Source: Clostridia bacterium
GTDB taxonomy: Bacteria > Bacillota_A > Clostridia > Christensenellales > Aristaeellaceae
DNA length: 37,763 nucleotides
Assembly: GCA_017464225.1 (NCBI GenBank)
Contig: JAFUDW010000138.1
Coordinates: forward strand, 1 to 37,763
Reading direction: 5' to 3'
The notes beneath the pieces were generated by a model. It ran no database searches. It was not told the DNA's origin and was given only the letters and a program-made list of their open reading frames with translations. Shown here piece by piece: positions 1-6,822 of the stretch. Positions within the stretch are counted from its first letter, which is position 1; the number at the start of each line of letters is the position of its first letter. Made by a program: the position numbers and the translations under genes.

Positions 1-34
1 AAAAAATTCCCCGCCCCGGGCGGGGCGGGGAAAA
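1..34 (-). terminator. Rho-independent terminator of the AfuA-type binding protein gene
   Basis: Read on the minus strand, a perfect 9-bp GC stem (CCCCGCCCC pairing with GGGGCGGGG, positions 9-17 and 22-30) with a 4-nt loop is followed by a run of six T. It lies about 30 bases after the stop codon of the minus-strand binding-protein gene. It also has four A on the other side, so it could act in both directions. The window edge cuts off what follows. Confidence 0.9.
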
Positions 35-62
35 TATGGCTGTGTTTTCCCGTTGGAGGCGA

Positions 63-1157
63 TTACTCGGTCTTGAAGCGGCCGTCGGTGGCGGCGTCGC
101 CCAGGGCGTTGATCACGTCTTCCACGTTCTTGGTGGTCTCTTCCACGGCCTTGGCGAAGTCATAGCCGTCCCACACAGCGTCCAGGGTCAGGCCAAACTG
201 AGAGGCGGCCTCGGGCTGCTGGGCGTTGTCGATGACCAGGAACTGATAGGAACCGTAGTCGTCAGCCATCTCCACGCAATCGGGAGACAGGGCGAACTCC
301 ACGAACAGGCGGGCGGCGTTCAGGTGCTTGGCGCCCTTGAAGATGGCCACGGGGCCGATTTCGCAGGCAGTGCCGTCGGCGGGAACCACCAGGCCCACGT
401 TGTCATAGCCGTTGTCCAGGATCTGGGTGATGCCATCATGCAGGAAGCCGATGCCGATCACGCACTGGCCGGTGCCCACGTTCTTGGAGGGGCCGGAGCC
501 GGACTTGGTGTACTGCTGGATGTTCTTGTCCAGAGCGACCAGATAGGCGATGCCATCGTCATGGCCCTTCATCTGCAGCATCAGGTTGGCGGCCAGCTTG
601 GGGGTGCCGGCGGTGTTGTAGTTGGAGAACCAGATCAGGTTCTTGTATTCGTCCTTCAGCAGGTCGTCCCAAGTCTGGGGCGCTTCCAGGCCCAGGCGGG
701 CCAGCTCATCGGTGTTGACCATGAAGCCCAGGATGCCGGTGTAGATGCCGTACCAGTAGCCGCTGGGATCCTTGTACAGATCGCTCAGCAGATGAGCAGC
801 GTTGGCGGGCACATAGCTGTTATCCAGGAAGCCCTTGGCAGCCAGCGCGTCATAGGGGTTGTTGGTGCCGCCAAACCATACGTCGGCGGAGGGGTTGCCG
901 TTTTCTTCCTCGATCTTGGTGGGCACCTCGCCGGTGCTCAGGCGCTGGAACTGGGTCTTGATGCCATACATTTTTTCAAACTGCTGGCAGGCGGCGGCCA
1001 GGTAGGGCTCTTCGCAGGAGCCGTATACGACCAATTCGCCCTCAGCCTTGGCGGCTTCGATCAGCGCGGGATCGATGGCGGTTTCTTCGGCGGCGGCGAA
1101 GGAGACGCAGCCCAGCGTCAGCATCGCTGCCAACAGGATAGCCAAAAACTTTTTCAT
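63..1157 (-). CDS. ABC transporter substrate-binding protein, AfuA/COG1840 type (iron or phosphonate-like ligand)
   Basis: A 364-residue secreted binding protein. Residues 1-24 form a typical signal peptide (MKK, hydrophobic stretch, cleavage after A-A-A), giving a mature start near Glu-Glu. The body matches the extracellular solute-binding family used for Fe(III), 2-aminoethylphosphonate or related anionic ligands: the segment around residues 85-95 (ADVWFGGT) and the later P-x-T-W-D-D-L hinge region are characteristic. RBS aaggagg is 7-8 bases before the ATG. The gene is monocistronic: it has its own consensus promoter and is closed by a strong terminator, and no permease or ATPase of this type lies in the window. 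It may therefore be an orphan receptor serving a transporter elsewhere, or the partner genes lie beyond another locus. Ligand cannot be told from sequence. A Cys at residue 17 does not sit in a good lipobox, so I favour signal peptidase I processing. Confidence 0.9.
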   Translation of the reverse strand: MKKFLAILLAAMLTLGCVSFAAAEETAIDPALIEAAKAEGELVVYGSCEEPYLAAACQQFEKMYGIKTQFQRLSTGEVPTKIEEENGNPSADVWFGGTNNPYDALAAKGFLDNSYVPANAAHLLSDLYKDPSGYWYGIYTGILGFMVNTDELARLGLEAPQTWDDLLKDEYKNLIWFSNYNTAGTPKLAANLMLQMKGHDDGIAYLVALDKNIQQYTKSGSGPSKNVGTGQCVIGIGFLHDGITQILDNGYDNVGLVVPADGTACEIGPVAIFKGAKHLNAARLFVEFALSPDCVEMADDYGSYQFLVIDNAQQPEAASQFGLTLDAVWDGYDFAKAVEETTKNVEDVINALGDAATDGRFKTE

Positions 1158-1209
1158 CGGAAAGCCTCCTTATTATGGATATAAAATTGACGTTTTCCGT
1201 CTGTATGGT

Positions 1210-1238
1210 ATTATATGCGCATCCCATTCGATTGTCAA
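1210..1238 (-). promoter_or_regulatory. Consensus sigma-A promoter for the AfuA-type binding protein
   Basis: On the minus strand, TTGACA (1233-1238) is separated by 17 bp from TATAAT (1210-1215). This is a perfect match to the housekeeping consensus with ideal spacing. The start codon at 1157 gives a leader of roughly 45 nt that contains the aaggagg ribosome binding site. Confidence 0.88.
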
Positions 1239-1263
1239 GGTGAATTTCAAAAAAATCGCACAA

Positions 1264-1277
1264 AATTTGTACAAATT
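1264..1277. promoter_or_regulatory. 14-bp perfect palindrome upstream of the promoter
   Basis: AATTTGTACAAATT is a perfect palindrome centred at 1270/1271, about 26 bp upstream of the -35 box of the minus-strand binding-protein gene and downstream of the stop codon of the YfcE-like gene. Position and symmetry fit a dimeric regulator site. I cannot name the regulator. A chance AT-rich palindrome is possible. Confidence 0.35.
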
Positions 1278-1315
1278 GAACGGTTATTTTCCCTTATCCG
1301 CCTGTTTTGAATGCT

Positions 1316-1858
1316 TTATGGCGCCAGAGTATGGTATACCGTTCCGTCCAGCGTTTTCCACTTGAATTCGCCGTCCTCCAGCGTCATATAGCCGTGCTCA
1401 GAGCCGTTCTTGGGGATTGAAACAGAGCCGGGGTTGAGGTACAGGCAGCCGTCCGTCCTGTCCCAAGCCGGGATATGGGTGTGCCCATGCAGCAGGATAT
1501 CGCCTGGCGCCAGCGGAGGCAAATGGGCGGTGTTGTATACATGGCCGTGAGTGGCAAAGATCCGCAGGCCGTCCTGAACGATCCAGGCGTAATCCGCCAG
1601 GATGGGAAATTCCAGCACCATTTGATCGACCTCGGTATCGCAGTTGCCGCGCACGCACAGGATATTGTTCCTGCGGGCGTTGAGCAGGGCGATCACCTGC
1701 TTGGGATCGTACTCCCTGGGCAGATCGTTGCGCGGGCCGTGGTACAGGATATCGCCCAGCAGCAGCATGCGGTCGGCCTGCTCTCGGTCATAGGCCGCCA
1801 GCATCTGCCGGCAGTAAAAGGCTGAGCCATGGATATCGGATGCGATCAAAAGCTTCAT
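1316..1858 (-). CDS. YfcE/MJ0936-type metallophosphoesterase (phosphodiesterase)
   Basis: A 180-residue single-domain calcineurin-like phosphoesterase, the usual length for the YfcE family, which hydrolyses phosphodiester bonds with a dinuclear metal centre (often Mn). All metal-binding motifs are visible in order: S-D-I-H-G (Asp8, His10), L-G-D (Asp36), G-N-C-D (Asn72), T-H-G-H (His104, His106) and H-G-H-T-H (His126, His128). There is no signal peptide, so it is cytoplasmic. RBS gaaggagg precedes the ATG. It has its own minus-strand promoter and is divergent from uridine kinase. The natural substrate is not known for most members; cyclic nucleotides have been used as test substrates. No clear terminator is seen between it and the next minus-strand gene. 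Confidence 0.9.
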   Translation of the reverse strand: MKLLIASDIHGSAFYCRQMLAAYDREQADRMLLLGDILYHGPRNDLPREYDPKQVIALLNARRNNILCVRGNCDTEVDQMVLEFPILADYAWIVQDGLRIFATHGHVYNTAHLPPLAPGDILLHGHTHIPAWDRTDGCLYLNPGSVSIPKNGSEHGYMTLEDGEFKWKTLDGTVYHTLAP

Positions 1859-1941
1859 GAAACGCCTCCTTCGTTTTTTTTACGGATGCTGTCGGCCGAC
1901 GCGCCGGATGGGGCCGCCGTAACCGGTATCACATGGTGCTG

Positions 1942-1971
1942 ATTATAATGGAAGATCGCCGGAAAAGTCAA
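1942..1971 (-). promoter_or_regulatory. Promoter of the YfcE-like gene
   Basis: On the minus strand, TTGACT (1966-1971) and TATAAT (1942-1947) are 18 bp apart. The start codon at 1858 implies a leader of about 75 nt. Confidence 0.75.
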
Positions 1972-2007
1972 GCGCGGCGAAACCGCGCGCTTCGCCGCAG
2001 ATGATGT

Positions 2008-2043
2008 CAGATGTTGACAGCATCTGTCGTTTTGCGGTATCCT
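2008..2043 (+). promoter_or_regulatory. Promoter of the uridine kinase gene with an inverted repeat around the -35
   Basis: TTGACA (2014-2019) and TATCCT (2038-2043) are 18 bp apart, leading to the udk start at 2068. The -35 box is embedded in an inverted repeat, CAGATG (2008-2013) and CATCTG (2021-2026), spaced by 7 bp. That placement would suit a repressor site, but no regulator is identifiable. Confidence 0.6.
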
Positions 2044-2067
2044 AAAAGCAGCGGGAGGTGTACGCGT

Positions 2068-2691
2068 ATGGTATTTATTGGAATATGCGGCGCTAGCGGA
2101 TCGGGCAAAACCACGCTGGCCAACGAGCTGTGCAGCGCCATCGGCGCCAGCAGCGCGCTGATCAATCAGGACGCTTACTATCTGGATCATCCCAACCTGA
2201 CCTTTGAGGAGCGCACCAAGCTCAATTATGACGAGCCCTACATTTTCGATCATGATCTGCTGTACAACGATGTGCGTCTGCTGATGGCAGGGCAGGAGGT
2301 GACACGCAAGGCGTATGATTTTTCCGAGCATCGCCGGGCGGAAAGCCATGAGATCATCAAGCCTGCCGACGTGCTGGTGCTGGAGGGTATACACGCCTTC
2401 TTTGACGAGCGGCTCACCGATCTGATGTTCCTCAAGCTGTATATCAATGTGGAGCCCGATATCTGCCTGCTGCGCCGTATCAATCGCGATATCCTGGAGC
2501 GCGGGCGGCAGATCGAAAACATTACGGAGCAGTACTTGACCACCGTGAAGCCCATGTATCAGAAATACATTCAAAATTATGTGCACGACGCCGATGTGAT
2601 CGTCACGCGGGGCGGCAAAAACGCCCGCATCGTGGATATCCTGGCCGGCTATTTGCGCGATGAGCTCAAAGCGGAGGAGAGCGTGAAATAA
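2068..2691 (+). CDS. Uridine kinase (uridine/cytidine salvage)
   Basis: A 207-residue P-loop kinase of the uridine kinase/phosphoribulokinase family, the normal Udk length. It phosphorylates uridine and cytidine to UMP and CMP in pyrimidine salvage. Walker A is G-A-S-G-S-G-K-T at residues 8-15. The family nucleoside-site pattern N-Q-D-A-Y-Y follows near residue 34, then F-D-H-D and the lid region rich in Arg (R-R-I-N-R-D). I chose the ATG at 2068 because a gggaggtg ribosome binding site lies just upstream and the kinase fold begins there; an in-frame ATG at 2011 would add 19 residues that overlap the promoter. Monocistronic, closed by the hairpin at 2741. Confidence 0.9.
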   Translation: MVFIGICGASGSGKTTLANELCSAIGASSALINQDAYYLDHPNLTFEERTKLNYDEPYIFDHDLLYNDVRLLMAGQEVTRKAYDFSEHRRAESHEIIKPADVLVLEGIHAFFDERLTDLMFLKLYINVEPDICLLRRINRDILERGRQIENITEQYLTTVKPMYQKYIQNYVHDADVIVTRGGKNARIVDILAGYLRDELKAEESVK

Positions 2692-2740
2692 TAAGCGCGG
2701 TTCTTTTCTCTGTTCATCACCTGAAGACATAAACAAGCAA

Positions 2741-2776
2741 ACGGGGCGCTGCTTTAGGCAGCGCCCCGTCGCTTTT
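2741..2776. terminator. Bidirectional terminator between udk and the DUF3793 gene
   Basis: A perfect 12-bp stem (ACGGGGCGCTGC, 2741-2752, with its complement at 2758-2769) and a 5-nt loop. It is followed by CGCTTTT on the plus strand and by a GTTTGCTTGTTT tract on the minus strand. The two convergent genes end at 2691 and 2832, so it can serve both. Confidence 0.85.
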
Positions 2777-2831
2777 GGAGGTAGGTGTGTGTGTATATCA
2801 TCCAGGCGCGAAGCCCGGAGGGATACCGATA

Positions 2832-3380
2832 TCATACGGCCACGGTGAGGCGCTCCATGCTTTTTCCCTCGCGCCATTGTTTCCAGTATATATCCGAGCA
2901 CTTGCGGTAGTTGGCGAATATGCGGCGGGCTTTGTCCACATCGCCGTATACCTTCCAGTAACCGCAGCATTTCCATTGATCCCGGCGGGAGATGAACCCA
3001 TCCACATCCTCGGGCGGATAGCCCAGGAAAAGGCCGATTTCGTGGGGGAAGTCCTCCTGCTTTTCCAAACGCTCCATCAGATGGCGCAGGCAGCAGCTTT
3101 CATCCCCGCAGGGATAGCCGCATTCCCGCAGCAGCCTGCATGCCGTGCAATCCTGCAGATCGCGGGACAGGCGGGCGGGTCGGAAAACATAGATCAGACC
3201 CAGGCCGTCCCGATAGCGCAGCGGCAGCACCCTGACGCCCTTTCCCTGCATGCGTATGTTCAGCTGCCGCACATAGCAGAGCATCTGCTCCCGGCTTTCA
3301 AAGGCGCAGCTGAAGAGATTGGCCGTTTTGATGCTGGCCAGCGTGGGCGCGCAGTGACGGATCACCTGTTCATCGGACAT
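2832..3380 (-). CDS. DUF3793 family protein, cysteine-rich
   Basis: A 182-residue cytoplasmic protein that I recognise as DUF3793 from its opening C-A-P-T-L-A-x-I-K-T-A-N-L-F. The family is common in Clostridia and often sits beside flavodoxin or iron-uptake genes; its function is not known. Twelve cysteines are present (10, 25, 35, 78, 81, 87, 91, 96, 97, 138, 139, 161), with a cluster between residues 78 and 97 that could bind metal or a cluster. RBS GAGGAG lies 6 bases before the ATG. The upstream region holds two GGTTAG/CTAACC palindromes, one wrapped around a TATAAT box, so expression is probably under a dedicated repressor, plausibly a metal-responsive one. No flavodoxin is adjacent here. 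Confidence 0.85.
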   Translation of the reverse strand: MSDEQVIRHCAPTLASIKTANLFSCAFESREQMLCYVRQLNIRMQGKGVRVLPLRYRDGLGLIYVFRPARLSRDLQDCTACRLLRECGYPCGDESCCLRHLMERLEKQEDFPHEIGLFLGYPPEDVDGFISRRDQWKCCGYWKVYGDVDKARRIFANYRKCSDIYWKQWREGKSMERLTVAV

Positions 3381-3393
3381 GAAAAACTCCTCG

Positions 3394-3411
3394 GGTTAGA
3401 TTATACTAACC
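3394..3411 (-). promoter_or_regulatory. Operator palindrome enclosing the -10 box of the DUF3793 gene
   Basis: GGTTAG (3394-3399) and CTAACC (3406-3411) flank a 6-bp spacer which on the minus strand reads TATAAT, a perfect -10 box. A protein bound here would cover the core promoter. The half-sites resemble those of DtxR/IdeR-type iron boxes (consensus TTAGGTTAG-S-CTAACCTAA), although the spacing differs. No strong -35 is visible at 17 bp and the predicted start would be very close to the ribosome binding site, so promoter use is tentative. Confidence 0.6.
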
Positions 3412-3440
3412 ACCTGTCAAAAAAGAAAACCGCGGACGGT

Positions 3441-3474
3441 TTATTCATGGTTAGAATAATCTAACCATGAATAA
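3441..3474. promoter_or_regulatory. Long palindrome with the same GGTTAG/CTAACC half-sites
   Basis: Two 15-bp arms (TTATTCATGGTTAGA at 3441-3455, its exact complement at 3460-3474) enclose 4 bp. The inner part repeats the GGTTAG-6-CTAACC arrangement of the site at 3394. CGCGGA (3431-3436) and TCCGCG (3484-3489) could extend it into a larger hairpin that, on the minus strand, is followed by GTTTTCTTTTTT. It may therefore serve both as a second operator and as the terminator of the upstream peptidase genes. Confidence 0.65.
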
Positions 3475-3497
3475 TATACCACATCCGCGATATCCTG

Positions 3498-4505
3498 TCA
3501 ATCGGTTTCTTCTGTTTTTGCGTTGTTTTTTAAAAAGCCGCGCAGCGCCGGCACAGCCGTTCCGTCCCGCATGCGGTCGGACGGCGCGTGCAGCATGGAT
3601 TGTAAAATGGCCTCCTCGGCGCATTCGCCGGCCGCTCGGAAGGGAAGGTTCATCAGCTCTTCTTTCAGGGATCGCTGCACGGTAAAGCTGCCCTCCTGCG
3701 CCTTGGGCGCGGTGGTAAAGCCCACGGCGATCTCGCCGCTACCGTGACCGATATAGGAGCCCAGTCTTGCCATGCCCACCGACGTGCGCCGGAGCACCCG
3801 TTTGAGCTGCCGGGCGGTGAGAGGCAGATCGGTGGCAAGGATCAGGATGATGCTGCCCTGATCGCTTTCAGCCAAGCCCTCGGGCAGACAGGCGACGCGC
3901 AGGTCGCCGGAAGCGCCGTAATTGCTCTGCGCCAGCACGCCCAGAGTAAAGGTTTCCCCATCGATCTCCATCAGCCGGGAGGAGGAGCCGATGCCGCCTT
4001 TGAGCCCATAGCAGATGGTACCCCGGCCCGCGCCAACGGCGCCCTGGGCAAAATCAGCGGAAGCGCTTTCAATGGCCTGCTGCAGCTCATATTCGCCCAC
4101 AGGCCGCCGGGAAATGGCGCTCATGCGGCTGTCGTTGCATTCACATACCACCGGATTGACCGAGGTCAGCTCCACGCCGTCCTCCCGGCACAGGTTCAGC
4201 ATATAGGAAACCATGGCGTCGTGCACCCGGCCCACGTTCAGCGTGTTGGTCAGGGCGATGGGCGTTTCCAGCGTGCCCAGCTCGTCGATCTGCACCAGCC
4301 CGGCGGTTTTGCCGTAGCCGTTGAAGACCACGCTGGCCGCCGTCAGCTTTTGCATGAAGGGATTGCGGCAGGGCGGCAGCACTACGGTGACGCCGGTATG
4401 ACAGTCCTCGGTATCCACGGTGCAGTGCCCCACCCGCACGCCGGGAACGTCGCTGATCAGGTTCCGGGGCCCGTGGGGGAGACGGCCAATGTTCAGCCCG
4501 CTCAT
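3498..4505 (-). CDS. P1 family peptidase (DmpA/beta-aminopeptidase type)
   Basis: A 335-residue member of the P1 peptidases, Ntn-fold enzymes that process themselves into two chains and release N-terminal residues from short peptides or beta-amino acid amides. Visible family marks: D-V-x-G-V-x-V-G-H near the N terminus, G-A-V-G-A-G-R-G-T, K-G-G-I-G-S-S-S, S-N-Y-G, and Q-G-S-I-I followed by A-T-D-x-P-L; the Ser of the last motif (about residue 218) aligns with the nucleophile exposed by autocleavage. I start it at 4505, where ATGA overlaps the stop codon of the aminopeptidase C gene and implies translational coupling; the frame is open 9 codons further upstream, inside that gene. There is no signal peptide. 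The coupling suggests joint work in cytoplasmic peptide breakdown. Confidence 0.88.
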   Translation of the reverse strand: MSGLNIGRLPHGPRNLISDVPGVRVGHCTVDTEDCHTGVTVVLPPCRNPFMQKLTAASVVFNGYGKTAGLVQIDELGTLETPIALTNTLNVGRVHDAMVSYMLNLCREDGVELTSVNPVVCECNDSRMSAISRRPVGEYELQQAIESASADFAQGAVGAGRGTICYGLKGGIGSSSRLMEIDGETFTLGVLAQSNYGASGDLRVACLPEGLAESDQGSIILILATDLPLTARQLKRVLRRTSVGMARLGSYIGHGSGEIAVGFTTAPKAQEGSFTVQRSLKEELMNLPFRAAGECAEEAILQSMLHAPSDRMRDGTAVPALRGFLKNNAKTEETD

Positions 4506-5836
4506 TCCGCCAGCGTGCCCATGGGATCCCAAGGCGCCAGCTCGATGGGCTCCTGGGCGGCCAGATCAGCCAGATCGCCCAGATATTCGCGTTCGATGGC
4601 GGCCTGGAACACATACTGGTCAAACCAGGTATCGGAGCAGATATAATAGCCCTTATCGCCGTGGGCGTCGCCCCAGCTGTTTTCGATCTTCCAGCGGGTG
4701 GGCTTGCCATTTTCCAGGTTCACGCCAGTGATGACCATGGCGTGGTTCATGGCGGCAAACCAGTAATTGAGGCTGTCTTCCTTGCTCAGCTCCAGATCCA
4801 GTCCGGTGAACAGCCCTGCGTTGTAGCTTTGATCATCCCACACGCCGGAATCCCGATCGCCGTGCTTGCCCACGTCGCTGCCGAACCAAACCACCTTGCC
4901 TGCCTCCAGCTGGCGGATGACGGCGGCTTTCAGCTCGTCCATGGTGAGGTTCAGGTGCTTGACGGGCCGTCCGCCCACCACGTTGCCCAGCATGCGGATG
5001 GTAAAGGTTTTATGGAAGGGTTTATCTTCGGTGGGAGCGTTGATCACGCTGACCGTCCTGTCCAGCAGATCGCCCACGTATTTTTCGCAGAAGCTCCGCG
5101 GCGTATAGCCCTTTTCCATGTGATACTGCTTGTCCTTGTCCACGTATTCAAAATCAAAGCTTTGAGGCGGCTCGGTATAGCAGCTGCACAGGAAACCGTA
5201 CACCTTTTCCAGCATGGAAGCCTTTTCGGCCTGAATATCGGCGTCGGAAGCGCCTTCCCGGATCATGCGGCGCAGCTTGACGGCGCAAACCTTCATATTG
5301 CGGTTCAGCAGGCTGTTCATGCTGTGGCTGTTGCTGCTCTGGAAGGTTTCGCCGTAGGCGTCCTTGGGCACCACGCCGTACTTGCGAACGATGTTGGCAA
5401 ACATGTCCCACTGGCCGCCGTCGTGCACGCCCGTGGTGAGGATGAAGGCCACGGTGCGGTCGTCGGCGGGCAGATCGGCTGTGGCGATAATGCTCTCCAG
5501 GAAATAGTTGGCGCGCTCAAATTTATCCCAGAAGGCCAGGTAGCTCTGGCTCAGTTCAAACATTTCCAGATTCAGCTGATTGGCAATGCGCTCCCGCAGC
5601 ACGTTGGCGGCGGAGAACAGCCAGCAGCGGCCCGTGCGCTGCTGATTGGTCACGGGTAGGGTGGGGATATCCACGGAGAACTTGTGCTGCATGGCGAAGG
5701 CGGCTTTGGATACAAAAATCACGTCCTTCAGATCATGCTTGCTCAGCGCCAGCGTGGCCAGCTGCCGCGCTTCGGAGCCGTTATAGCTTTCAGACCAGGC
5801 GTTCAGCTGCTCCTGGGTAATGGGGGTGGCTTTCAT
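4502..5836 (-). CDS. Aminopeptidase C (C1B, bleomycin hydrolase family)
   Basis: A 444-residue cysteine aminopeptidase of the PepC/bleomycin hydrolase family, normal in length (about 440-450). These cytoplasmic hexamers trim N-terminal residues from oligopeptides. The catalytic triad is complete: Q-Q-R-T-G-R-C-W (Gln65/66, Cys71), M-N-H-A-M (His365) and I-E-N-S-W-G (Asn386). RBS GGAAGG lies 7 bases before the ATG. It has its own minus-strand promoter and is the first gene of a two-gene unit with the P1 peptidase. An 11-bp direct repeat covers the start codon (see findings). An in-frame alternative start is not needed. Confidence 0.94.
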   Translation of the reverse strand: MKATPITQEQLNAWSESYNGSEARQLATLALSKHDLKDVIFVSKAAFAMQHKFSVDIPTLPVTNQQRTGRCWLFSAANVLRERIANQLNLEMFELSQSYLAFWDKFERANYFLESIIATADLPADDRTVAFILTTGVHDGGQWDMFANIVRKYGVVPKDAYGETFQSSNSHSMNSLLNRNMKVCAVKLRRMIREGASDADIQAEKASMLEKVYGFLCSCYTEPPQSFDFEYVDKDKQYHMEKGYTPRSFCEKYVGDLLDRTVSVINAPTEDKPFHKTFTIRMLGNVVGGRPVKHLNLTMDELKAAVIRQLEAGKVVWFGSDVGKHGDRDSGVWDDQSYNAGLFTGLDLELSKEDSLNYWFAAMNHAMVITGVNLENGKPTRWKIENSWGDAHGDKGYYICSDTWFDQYVFQAAIEREYLGDLADLAAQEPIELAPWDPMGTLAE

Positions 5837-5870
5837 CGGTAATCCTTCCTTTCATCGGTGTGCTGGCTTG

Positions 5871-5899
5871 ATTATACTCCCGATCGGAGCGGCTGGCAA
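5871..5899 (-). promoter_or_regulatory. Promoter of the pepC-P1 peptidase unit
   Basis: On the minus strand, TTGCCA (5894-5899) and TATAAT (5871-5876) are 17 bp apart. The start codon at 5836 gives a leader of about 30 nt. This separates the peptidase unit from the upstream NagB-like gene. Confidence 0.8.
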
Positions 5900-5927
5900 G
5901 CGATGAAAACGCGAAGCAGCGCCGCTT

Positions 5928-6752
5928 TTATCGTTCCACCGGGCATTTTGCCGCGTTGGCGTTCACATAGATCAGCGCGTCCGGGTGATTTTGAAGAAGC
6001 GTGGCCGGAAACGCCGCGGTGATCTCGCCGTAGGCCGCACGCCGCACAACCGCCCGATGCCAATCCCGGAACACGCCCAGGCGCACCTTTTGAGCGGTAA
6101 AGATCTGATGGAAGCCGATGGAAACGCAGTATGGAGGCATATCCTCAATCGCGCCTCCCAGATCGCCGATGGCGTTGGCCGTGCGCGTCTCCCGGGAAAT
6201 GGACAGCACCCGGGTGGGCAGGGCGGCAAACTGCTCGGGCGTCAGCGACGCCTGGGGTTCGTTAAAGGCCAGATGGCCGTTGATGCCGATGCCGCCAAAG
6301 CAGATTTCAGCGCCGCCCAGGTCATGCAGCAGGGCGTCGCCGCGCTCGGGATGGATGGGATCGGGGTAGATGCGCTGATCGGGCGGCAGGATGAGCGCCG
6401 GGTCGATCCTGCCGTATACCTGCTTTTCCATGAAGCCGATGAAGCTCAGGGGATCGTCCGGCGAAACCTTGGTGACCTCGTCCAGCATGTATTCGTCCAT
6501 GTTGAAGAACCAGCAGTTTTTGAGACTCACGCGTTTTTCATTCACCAGCCGCACAAAAATGGGATACTGTCCCACCGGCCCCACTGGCACGATGAACACC
6601 GTGCGCTTGCCCTGAGCGTTGTTTCGCTGGATGGTTTCCACCATTTCCAGGGCCATTTCGTAGAAGATCTCCCCGGAGTCCCCCAGGCATTTGAGGGGGA
6701 TTTTTGCGTTTTTGCCCAGCTCGCCGGCCGGGATGCGGTAATAATCGTGCAT
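5928..6752 (-). CDS. NagB-like sugar-phosphate isomerase/deaminase, divergent active site
   Basis: A 274-residue protein of the NagB/RpiA/6-phosphogluconolactonase fold, about the size of glucosamine-6-phosphate deaminase. F-N-M-D-E-Y (residues 83-88; Asp86 aligns with Asp72 of E. coli NagB) and G-H-x-A-F-N-E-P (His160, Glu165) are conserved. Two key places differ: the catalytic Asp141 of E. coli NagB is Asn158 here (G-I-N-G-H), and the P-T-G-G-T-P phosphate loop is replaced by P-V-G-P-V-G-Q-Y-P (56-64). True NagB activity is therefore doubtful; it may act on another amino sugar or sugar phosphate. RBS aggagg precedes the chosen ATG at 6752. It is the last gene of the minus-strand unit behind the ABC importer, separated from it by a hairpin. 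Confidence 0.8.
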   Translation of the reverse strand: MHDYYRIPAGELGKNAKIPLKCLGDSGEIFYEMALEMVETIQRNNAQGKRTVFIVPVGPVGQYPIFVRLVNEKRVSLKNCWFFNMDEYMLDEVTKVSPDDPLSFIGFMEKQVYGRIDPALILPPDQRIYPDPIHPERGDALLHDLGGAEICFGGIGINGHLAFNEPQASLTPEQFAALPTRVLSISRETRTANAIGDLGGAIEDMPPYCVSIGFHQIFTAQKVRLGVFRDWHRAVVRRAAYGEITAAFPATLLQNHPDALIYVNANAAKCPVER

Positions 6753-6773
6753 TATTCTTTCCTCCTGCAAAAG

Positions 6774-6803
6774 CGGGGCCGCTCCGCGTTTGGAACGGCC
6801 CCG
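6774..6803 (-). terminator. Intercistronic hairpin between the binding protein and the NagB-like gene
   Basis: An 8-bp GC stem (CGGGGCCG 6774-6781, CGGCCCCG 6796-6803) with a 14-nt loop, followed on the minus strand by CTTTTG. The T tract is short, so it is probably a partial terminator or an mRNA-stabilising end that lets the binding protein be made in excess of the downstream gene. Confidence 0.6.
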
Positions 6804-6822
6804 TGCGGCGCGCGCCGGTCGA

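Noticed and set aside
36..1184. A plus-strand open frame opposite the AfuA-type binding protein
   Set aside because: Begins within the terminator hairpin, has G/V/H-rich composition and no ribosome binding site; the minus-strand gene has promoter, signal peptide and terminator.
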